Shown one piece after another: positions 1-4,647 of a DNA stretch of 5,780 nt (its first letter is position 1; each line of letters begins with the position of its first letter). Source of the stretch: Methanobacteriota archaeon (GTDB lineage Archaea > Thermoplasmatota > Poseidoniia > Poseidoniales > Poseidoniaceae); the NCBI GenBank assembly GCA_018662715.1, contig JABJFP010000274.1:1-5780 (forward strand), given 5' to 3'. The position numbers and the translations under genes are program-made. The notes under the pieces are model-generated. The model had not been told where the DNA came from. It saw only the letters and a list, made by a program, of their open reading frames with translations, and searched no databases.

Positions 1-9
1 ATTGACGGT

Positions 10-20
10 AGTTGGATAGG
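10..20 (+). repeat. Direct repeat copy 1 (11 bp, left of the orphan gene)
   Basis: The 11 bases AGTTGGATAGG occur here and again at 541-551 in the same orientation; the match stops on both sides (T versus G before it, C versus A after it). The two copies bracket the gene at 68-505. By rough combinatorics an 11-base match within about 550 bp is unlikely but not impossible by chance. It could be the trace of an insertion duplication or a shared protein-binding site. The sequence does not decide between these. Confidence 0.4.
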
Positions 21-37
21 CTCCTCTGTAATTACGA

Positions 38-45
38 TTAATATA
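38..45 (+). promoter_or_regulatory. TATA-like box for the 145-residue gene
   Basis: TTAATATA resembles the archaeal TATA box. Its centre lies about 26 bases before the ATG at 68, which is the usual distance from an archaeal TATA box to the transcription start. The transcript would therefore begin at or next to the start codon, giving a leaderless mRNA. The absence of a Shine-Dalgarno sequence before that ATG agrees with this. Confidence 0.35.
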
Positions 46-67
46 CCCGGTTCGGTAAGCCACGGAC

Positions 68-505
68 ATGGATGAGAGGGGTTACGATAGAGTAGCGTGC
101 TCACTGCTAAGCAAACTGAGTATTTCTTTAGAAAATCACCTGTATCAAACAAAATTACAAGATAAGGGATATTACACAATGAGGGCAGCTATGTTCGAGC
201 ATAATGATATTGAATATTATATCTGTGCAGGTCGATGCGATCCAGAAGGTATTCCCTCAAACCAATTCGCAATTTCAATTGAAATGCGTGATACTTCGAA
301 GGATTCAAAGGAGATTCTTGGACGAATCTTACCGAGGCTGGAAGAATCTGTAAACGGAGTTCAGTGGAATCCTCAGAAAGGGAAAAATCAATCACCCGAA
401 TTGTATTGGAGATATGAAATTCAAGAGCAAATGTTCAGAGAGCGAGAGAAGAAAATAATGGAAGATTGTGAATTGGCTATACAACTTGTGAGAGAATTAT
501 GCTAA
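68..505 (+). CDS. Unrecognised 145-residue protein, orphan-like, atypical codon use
   Basis: I do not recognise this family. The protein is soluble-looking, with no signal peptide or membrane segment. It is mixed alpha/beta in appearance: a likely helix at residues 8-30, strand-like segments around 36-53 and 66-73, and a long charged helix at about 112-144. Cysteines are at 11, 53, 57, 134 and 145. An in-frame stop at 56-58 limits the start, and ATG 68 is the first good codon; it has no Shine-Dalgarno but a well-placed TATA-like box, suggesting leaderless translation. Seven of its 11 arginine codons are AGA/AGG, whereas the next gene uses none and the kinase none in its conserved part. It is also AT-richer than its neighbours. 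Together with the flanking direct repeat, this suggests an acquired or fast-evolving accessory gene. That it is a real gene is likely but not certain. Confidence 0.55.
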   Translation: MDERGYDRVACSLLSKLSISLENHLYQTKLQDKGYYTMRAAMFEHNDIEYYICAGRCDPEGIPSNQFAISIEMRDTSKDSKEILGRILPRLEESVNGVQWNPQKGKNQSPELYWRYEIQEQMFREREKKIMEDCELAIQLVRELC

Positions 506-540
506 ATGGGTTTATCCGATTACCCACAACTTCACAACTG

Positions 541-551
541 AGTTGGATAGG
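541..551 (+). repeat. Direct repeat copy 2 (11 bp, right of the orphan gene)
   Basis: This is the second exact copy of AGTTGGATAGG (first copy at 10-20), 36 bases after the stop codon of the orphan gene. A shorter shared word, GTAGTTGG, also occurs at 8-15 and 555-562, so this side carries a partly reiterated motif. Confidence 0.4.
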
Positions 552-703
552 AATGTAGTTGGCCTGTTGCATTGCTAGGGACGAATAGGACGGGGGGGTT
601 CTCGGTTGCCATTGCGATCGCATTGATGGTGCTGAGTCTTCCTATTGCGTAAGTATTGCATTCTTAATTCATCTCAATCGTTTCATGACCATGAGGGTGT
701 GTC

Positions 704-711
704 TAAAATTT
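704..711 (+). promoter_or_regulatory. Possible TATA box for the hydrolase-pgk unit
   Basis: TAAAATTT is the best AT-rich, TATA-like element between the intergenic remnant and the hydrolase start. A transcript would begin near 735, leaving a leader of about 40 bases, which fits with the Shine-Dalgarno seen before the ATG at 776. A small dyad, TGGTT-C-AACCA at 718-728, lies between the box and the expected start and could bind a regulator. The evidence is positional only. Confidence 0.3.
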
Positions 712-764
712 TTGAATTGGTTCAACCATTGAATCTATCAACCAGTAAACCAGCCGGAAGATAC

Positions 765-772
765 GGGGTGAT
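765..772 (+). promoter_or_regulatory. Ribosome binding site of the hydrolase
   Basis: GGGGTGAT ends three bases before the ATG at 776. GGTGAT matches the anti-Shine-Dalgarno 3' end of archaeal 16S rRNA, and this fixes the hydrolase start. Confidence 0.6.
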
Positions 773-775
773 TGA

Positions 776-1336
776 ATGACCGGTCAAACCAATGAGCCTT
801 TACTGCTGCTTATTGACCTGCAAAAAGGGTTTGACCACCCAAAGTGGGGCGAACGAAACAATCCTGAGTTCGTCAGTAATGCGAAAAAAATCATCAGCCA
901 TTGGCGAGAAAGTAACCTCCCTCTTGTTCATGTACGGCACGCTTCAACCGAACCAGGAAGCCCGCTTGCTCCTCATGAGACAGGGCACGAGTTCTATGAA
1001 TGGGCAATGCCGTTGGAAGATGAAACTGAGCTCGTCAAACAGGTCAACAGTTGCTTTATCGGTACGGGCCTTGAGGCGCTTCTCAAGAGTCGAGGGGTTG
1101 AGCAGTTGGTTGTTCTCGGACTGACAACGAACCATTGTGTCTCTACTACCGTTCGTATGGCTGGAAACTTTGGATTTGATGTGAAGTTGGTCGGAGATGC
1201 ATGCGCAACCTTCCCCCGAACCTCCGCATCTGGAGTACACTATTCAGCCGACATCATTCATGAAACGGCGCTCGCAAGCCTTCACGGCGAATTCTGCACC
1301 GTAACGGATACAACTACCGTTATCAATGCTCAGTAA
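776..1336 (+). CDS. Isochorismatase-like cysteine hydrolase
   Basis: This is a cytosolic single-domain alpha/beta hydrolase of the isochorismatase/nicotinamidase superfamily, 186 residues, a normal length. The family triad is visible: Asp14 in LLIDLQKGF, Lys88 in the segment before the conserved serine-x-phenylalanine, and Cys121 in GLTTNHCVSTT. GDAC at 140-143, after the cysteine helix, is also typical. The metal-binding Asp-x-His-Pro motif of true nicotinamidases is not evident, so I place it among the isochorismatase-like hydrolases (isochorismatase, N-carbamoyl amide or other amide hydrolases) with substrate unknown. No neighbouring siderophore or menaquinone genes support an isochorismate substrate. 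The start is set by a strong Shine-Dalgarno. Its TAA overlaps by one base an ATG in frame with the kinase (TAATG at 1334-1338), so the two genes are probably one transcript. Family assignment is firm; the reaction is not known. Confidence 0.9.
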   Translation: MTGQTNEPLLLLIDLQKGFDHPKWGERNNPEFVSNAKKIISHWRESNLPLVHVRHASTEPGSPLAPHETGHEFYEWAMPLEDETELVKQVNSCFIGTGLEALLKSRGVEQLVVLGLTTNHCVSTTVRMAGNFGFDVKLVGDACATFPRTSASGVHYSADIIHETALASLHGEFCTVTDTTTVINAQ

Positions 1337-1419
1337 TGCGTTTTGATGCGTTGGTTAACCGTAATCGCGACCGTGATTCAACGGGAGGGATGAAAAACCG
1401 GTGGGCCATGGGAAGGTCA

Positions 1420-2682
1420 ATGGCCAATGTCCTCACTTTGGACGATGTCAACGTAGACGGCAAGACCGTTTTGTTGCGAGTCGACATCAACAGCCCGCTT
1501 GATCCTGCGACCAAGTCCTTTTTGGACGATACCCGAATCAAGGCGATTTTGCCAACGATCCAACGATTGGTAAAGGCCAAAGTCATCATCCTCGCCCACC
1601 AATCTCGCCCGGGAAAAAATGACTTTACCAGCACACTGGGCCATGCTCGCGAGTTGGGACGATTGCTTGGTCGTCCAGTAAAATGGATTGACGATATTCA
1701 CGGTGACAAAGCAATGGCAGCAATTGAGTCTATGGAAAACGGGCAACTCTTGATGCTCAATAACGTCCGAATGGATGAAGAGGAACAATCCGTGAAGGAT
1801 GACCCAATCGCATCTGCAGAGACCCAACTGGTGCAAAAACTAGCCAGCGTTGCTGACCTTTATGTGAACGATGCTTTCGCTTGTGCACATCGCTCAACTC
1901 CATCCATCGTTGGATTTTCAACCCTCATCCCCTGCGTTGCTGGTGAGTTGATGGGTAACGAGATCAAGAAGTTGGACATGGCTCTAGAGACACCTGTTCG
2001 ACCTTGTTTAGCAGTCCTTGGGGGTGTCAAAGTTGACGATTCCATTCAGGTGGCTGATAACATGTTGCGGGGTGGAATTGCAGACGAATTGTGGCCAACT
2101 GGTGGTGTTGCGAACTTATTGCTTGACTTGGCTGGAATTGACATAGGAGATATCAATCGGGATTTCCTCAAGAACGAACTGGGTGATCATTGGAAGACGA
2201 CCGTCGCCAAAGCACGAACGCTCATTGATGATTACGGGTCAAAAATTCACCTGCCCGTAGACGTGGCTGCGAACATCGAAGGAAACCGGGTCGACCTGAA
2301 AGTGAAGGACCTCCCCATTGAAGCACCACTCTTTGACCTTGGAATTGAATCGATTCTCTACCTTTCTGCTGCAATTAAGCGAGCAGGAACCATCGTACTC
2401 AACGGCCCTGCAGGAGTGTTTGAAATCACCGACTTTGCATTCGGAACAGTGGAGATGCTGAACGCTTGCGCTGAATCCCCCGGATATGCAGTCATGGGCG
2501 GGGGCCACACAGCGACCTTGGTTGCTAAGCGCGGTATCGCCCATAAAATGGGACACGTCTCCACCGGCGGAGGAGCATGTTTGGATTATATCGCAGGTCG
2601 ACCACTTCCGGGGGTTGTGAGTTTGGAAAAGAGCGCCCTTGCTTTTTCCATGGACGTTACGACCACCGTTGATTCGGTGTGA
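1420..2682 (+). CDS. pgk: Phosphoglycerate kinase, archaeal type
   Basis: This cytosolic enzyme interconverts 1,3-bisphosphoglycerate + ADP and 3-phosphoglycerate + ATP (EC 2.7.2.3) in glycolysis and gluconeogenesis. Numbered from ATG 1420 it has 420 residues, close to archaeal enzymes. Visible motifs: LLRVDINSP (Arg20, Asp22, Asn24), DDTR with Arg39 at the place of the catalytic arginine, AHQSRPG (His60, Arg63), NDAFACAHRS (Arg158), LGGVKVDD (Lys204), the hinge and C-terminal nucleotide domain with NGPAGVFE (328-335), GGGHT (360-364) and STGGGA (381-386). GPAG and GGGHT instead of bacterial GPMG and GGGDS/T mark it as archaeal. The frame is open back to ATG 1336, which would add 28 residues; I prefer 1420 because archaeal homologues begin just before the LDD segment and GGAAGG at 1411-1416 precedes it. 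ATG 1390 and ATG 1408 are other candidates. A tail of about 18 residues follows the conserved C-terminus. Confidence 0.95.
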   Translation: MANVLTLDDVNVDGKTVLLRVDINSPLDPATKSFLDDTRIKAILPTIQRLVKAKVIILAHQSRPGKNDFTSTLGHARELGRLLGRPVKWIDDIHGDKAMAAIESMENGQLLMLNNVRMDEEEQSVKDDPIASAETQLVQKLASVADLYVNDAFACAHRSTPSIVGFSTLIPCVAGELMGNEIKKLDMALETPVRPCLAVLGGVKVDDSIQVADNMLRGGIADELWPTGGVANLLLDLAGIDIGDINRDFLKNELGDHWKTTVAKARTLIDDYGSKIHLPVDVAANIEGNRVDLKVKDLPIEAPLFDLGIESILYLSAAIKRAGTIVLNGPAGVFEITDFAFGTVEMLNACAESPGYAVMGGGHTATLVAKRGIAHKMGHVSTGGGACLDYIAGRPLPGVVSLEKSALAFSMDVTTTVDSV

Positions 2683-2684
2683 GG

Positions 2685-2757
2685 AGCCACTGGGGAGATT
2701 CGAACTCCCGACCTTCTGATTACGAATCAGATGCTCTACCAGCTAAGCCACAGTGGC
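2685..2757 (-). tRNA. tRNA-Thr (anticodon CGU)
   Basis: Read on the minus strand this folds into a full 73-base cloverleaf. The acceptor stem GCCACTG/CAGTGGC has 7 perfect pairs. The D stem is GCTT/GAGC with one U-G pair and the GG of the D loop. The anticodon stem is TCTGA/TCAGA around loop TTCGTAA, the variable loop is AGGTC, and the T stem GGGAG/CTCCC encloses TTCGAAT. The anticodon (complement of 2722-2724) is CGU, which reads threonine codon ACG. There is no intron. The discriminator is U73, as in many archaeal tRNA-Thr. The following bases are CCT, so CCA must be added after transcription. The 3' end lies 2 bases from the pgk stop codon on the opposite strand, so any 3' trailer runs into pgk. 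Confidence 0.97.
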
Positions 2758-2770
2758 GGCGTTTCCACGG

Positions 2771-2798
2771 CTGAGCCAATCCAACATAAGGGGCTCGG
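2771..2798. repeat. Inverted repeat around the putative TATA element
   Basis: CTGAGCC (2771-2777) and GGCTCGG (2792-2798) form an inverted repeat with 6 of 7 complementary positions plus one G-T pair, spaced by 14 bases that contain the TATA-like element. It could be an operator straddling the promoter or an RNA hairpin. Neither is proven. Confidence 0.35.
2784..2789 (-). promoter_or_regulatory. Weak TATA-like element of the tRNA-Thr gene
   Basis: Read on the minus strand this is TTATGT, 27 to 32 bases before the mature tRNA 5' end, the position expected for an archaeal TATA box if transcription begins near the tRNA. The match to consensus is weak. It is the most AT-rich spot in the divergent region, so it may also serve the amidohydrolase promoter in the other direction. 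Confidence 0.3.
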
Positions 2799-2799
2799 T

Positions 2800-2817
2800 A
2801 AGAACACTAGCGTTCTT
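2800..2817. promoter_or_regulatory. Dyad AAGAAC-actagc-GTTCTT, possible operator
   Basis: This is an 18-base palindrome with a single non-matching pair (A2806/C2811) and the core CTAG. It lies 24 bases before the amidohydrolase ATG and upstream of the tRNA gene. Its symmetry and length are typical of a dimeric helix-turn-helix regulator site, or it could form a short hairpin in the amidohydrolase leader. There is no tract of T residues after it, so a terminator is unlikely. Confidence 0.4.
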
Positions 2818-2830
2818 GAAGCATGACTCC

Positions 2831-2836
2831 GAGGAG
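2831..2836 (+). promoter_or_regulatory. Ribosome binding site of the amidohydrolase
   Basis: GAGGAG ends five bases before the ATG at 2842, and further purines (AGGG) fill the gap. This supports ATG 2842 as the start. Confidence 0.5.
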
Positions 2837-2841
2837 AGGGC

Positions 2842-4101
2842 ATGACCGATGCTTCCACCGTCCGATACCGCAACACGGTATTGTACGACCATGGTGGAAA
2901 GAAAGTCACGGGCGATGTCTTACTTCACCAAGACGGTTCGTGGTCTGCCTCCAACGGAGACGAGGATGTTGCCGAGGACATTGATGGTTCACAACGCTTG
3001 ATTACCCGTAGTTTCCAAAATTGGCATACACATCTTGCCATGCAACTTAATGCCAGGGATTTCAGTGACGGCTACCCCCTTCACCGATGGCTCAATGAGG
3101 CCATTTTCCCTACCGAGGCCAGGATAACTCCCGATTATGTCCGAATGGGGTCGCGTTGTGCTGCTGCCGAGATGATCCGAACCGGAAGCACCTTTGCTGC
3201 AGACATGTACTTCTATCCTTCAGTAACTGGAGACGTCCTTACCGATGCCGGTCTTCGTGGGCTAATTGGTGGACCCGTCAGCGATGCTGCCTTACCAAGT
3301 CACGATGATGCAGCGTCCGCACTCAGTGAATTGGACGGACTCCTTGCCTCTAACAATGAGAACGATTTGGTTCAGTACGCTATCGCAACACACTCGGTGT
3401 ATTTGTGCAGCGAGGATACCTTACGACGCGCCTCGGAACTGGCTGAAAAGCGAGCATCCCGACTTCACATTCATGTTAGCGAAACGCGAAAGGAAATTGC
3501 CGACTGTCACGAAAGAACAGGCATGTACCCGGTAGAATACCTGGACAGCATTGACTTCTTCCAACCTGGAACCATTTGTGCTCACGCGTCTTGGGTGAAG
3601 AAAAATGAAATCCGCTTGCTCAAACAACACAACGCAACTGCAGTGCATTGTCCATCCTCAAACATGAAACTGGCATGTGGAGGCACCCTTTCTCTCCCAG
3701 CATACGTTGAGGCTGGCGTAGACGTCCGCCTCGGAACTGATGGAGCTGCATCCTCTGGAAACGGCCTCAACATGCAAGGCGAAGCGCGACTTGCATCTCT
3801 TGTTCAACGCCACGACCACTGGGATTCGACAATCCTACCTGCTGTTGACACCATGGACTTGGCCACTAAGGGCAGCAAAGACTGGGCTGTTTGGAACCTA
3901 AATGATGTCAGAATGCGACCGAGAGGACGGTCTGATAATCGTCACTTGGCCAACCTCATCTTCAACGGAGCAGAATGTCTTGACCTCTGGGTAAACGGGC
4001 AGGCAGTACGGAGAGAGGGAACAACCCTCACGCTTGATGAAATGGCGATCTTGGATGAAATTGACGGCGCAGTAGCAACGTATTACGAAGGCGTAGAATA
4101 A
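2842..4101 (+). CDS. Amidohydrolase, SAH/MTA/5'-deoxyadenosine deaminase-like, divergent
   Basis: This is a cytosolic metal-dependent hydrolase of the amidohydrolase superfamily, closest in pattern to the ATZ/TRZ and MtaD/DadD deaminases, which hydrolytically deaminate adenosine-type or other heterocyclic substrates. It has 419 residues, a normal length. Metal and catalytic residues are visible: His62 and His64 (HTH), His211 and Glu214 (LHIHVSE), His248 (CAHASW) and Asp300 (GTDGAAS); His184 (ATHSVYLCS) matches a substrate-side histidine of the family. Oddities: the proline-glycine turn usual just before HTH is replaced (TRSFQNWHTH), and the C-terminal segment that normally carries a GARALG-like helix and returns to the beta-sandwich is shortened (DLAT runs at once into KGSKDWAVW). 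Two arginines that bind the homocysteine side of SAH in the Thermotoga enzyme seem to be missing in my recalled alignment. The family is secure; the substrate is open (adenosine derivatives, guanine or another ring). It may be divergently controlled with the tRNA. Confidence 0.85.
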   Translation: MTDASTVRYRNTVLYDHGGKKVTGDVLLHQDGSWSASNGDEDVAEDIDGSQRLITRSFQNWHTHLAMQLNARDFSDGYPLHRWLNEAIFPTEARITPDYVRMGSRCAAAEMIRTGSTFAADMYFYPSVTGDVLTDAGLRGLIGGPVSDAALPSHDDAASALSELDGLLASNNENDLVQYAIATHSVYLCSEDTLRRASELAEKRASRLHIHVSETRKEIADCHERTGMYPVEYLDSIDFFQPGTICAHASWVKKNEIRLLKQHNATAVHCPSSNMKLACGGTLSLPAYVEAGVDVRLGTDGAASSGNGLNMQGEARLASLVQRHDHWDSTILPAVDTMDLATKGSKDWAVWNLNDVRMRPRGRSDNRHLANLIFNGAECLDLWVNGQAVRREGTTLTLDEMAILDEIDGAVATYYEGVE

Positions 4102-4635
4102 TCACTTCATCCGAGAATAGGCAAAGCCCGCAATCCCCAGAAGGAAGAAGAGGAAGTAAAACCCGAACGATGCGTGAAGATGCACTTCGTAATCGAGTAC
4201 AACCTCTGAACTTGAAAGGGACGGTTCTCCGGGAAGAGTTCCCAATCCTGCGTAATAAATTCCTGGGGCAACGGTCCATTCCAATCCTTCCTCCCCGTTA
4301 GTACTTCCAGCAACAACATCGGAGTCGTTTGCAGTGCAACTGCTCCCTGTCTCAAATCCACCGAGAGTTCCTGAAGATTCACAACGCGACTTTTCATCTT
4401 CATCAACGATGACGACATAAATGTCTTCTCGGTCCCAGTTGAGTGTTAAATCAGCGGTGACAATGGCTCCCAGCGAATGTTCGGGAAGCGCTTCGTTAGA
4501 AAAAACAGTTTTTCCACCAGTCGTCACCACCTCGATACTCGTTGTACCATCAACGGTAAAACCCACGGTACCTGCAAGGACAAGGAGCAACGCCGCCCCC
4601 ATCATTGAATATCCGATTCGTTCTTGGCGCTCCAT
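4102..4635 (-). CDS. Small two-helix membrane protein of unknown function
   Basis: The family is not recognised. Counting from ATG 4635 it has 177 residues: a short charged N-terminus (MERQER), a membrane helix at about 8-28, an extracytoplasmic acidic, Ser/Thr/Gly-rich domain of about 125 residues, a second helix at about 157-174, and the short tail SRMK. The middle domain shows alternating beta-strand patterns, including PGIYYAGLG, and two cysteines (85 and 100) that could form a disulfide outside the cell. I choose ATG 4635 rather than GTG 4641 because GAGGTG at 4641-4646 is a strong ribosome binding site five bases before that ATG and would be inside the GTG-started frame. It lies 12 bases after the antiporter stop codon, so the two genes are almost certainly one operon. 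It may be an accessory or sensor subunit of the antiporter, which is inference from position only. Confidence 0.8.
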   Translation of the reverse strand: MERQERIGYSMMGAALLLVLAGTVGFTVDGTTSIEVVTTGGKTVFSNEALPEHSLGAIVTADLTLNWDREDIYVVIVDEDEKSRCESSGTLGGFETGSSCTANDSDVVAGSTNGEEGLEWTVAPGIYYAGLGTLPGEPSLSSSEVVLDYEVHLHASFGFYFLFFLLGIAGFAYSRMK

Positions 4636-4640
4636 AGACA

Positions 4641-4646
4641 CACCTC
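4641..4646 (-). promoter_or_regulatory. Ribosome binding site of the small membrane protein
   Basis: On the minus strand this reads GAGGTG, within TGATGAGGTG, whose TGA is the antiporter stop codon. It ends five bases before ATG 4635, which decides that start and indicates translation directly after the antiporter. Confidence 0.65.
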
Positions 4647-4647
4647 A

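Larger units (their letters stand above)
506..775. other. Intergenic stretch with hydrophobic frame remnant and G7 run
   Basis: No complete gene is visible. Close to the upstream stop is a short hairpin (TGGGT 507-511 with ACCCA 522-526), and CAACT-G-AGTTG at 535-545 forms a small dyad overlapping the second direct repeat. A frame open from 551 to the TAA at 650-652 encodes a strongly hydrophobic stretch (phenylalanine 599-601 to alanine 647-649) that reads like a signal peptide or membrane-helix end, but it has no good start. Seven G residues lie at 592-598 just before it. This may be a decayed gene fragment. From about 700 onward the stretch is the promoter region of the hydrolase gene. Confidence 0.4.

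Noticed and set aside
507..526. Hairpin TGGGT/ACCCA after the orphan gene as a terminator
   Set aside because: The stem has only five pairs with a ten-base loop and no T tract follows.
613..622. Perfect palindrome TGCGATCGCA in the intergenic stretch
   Set aside because: Ten bases is short, it is a single copy here, and it lies inside the hydrophobic frame; there is no further evidence of a binding site.
944..1240. Minus-strand frame inside the hydrolase gene
   Set aside because: It covers the catalytic region of a clear family member on the other strand and its product shows no family motif.
2685..2757. tRNA-Thr as an integration site for a mobile element
   Set aside because: No second copy of the tRNA 3' end and no integrase gene occur in the window.
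2758..2841. SAH-type riboswitch upstream of the deaminase-like gene
   Set aside because: The leader would be only about 30 bases and shows simple dyads, not a multi-stem aptamer; SAH riboswitches are known from bacteria.
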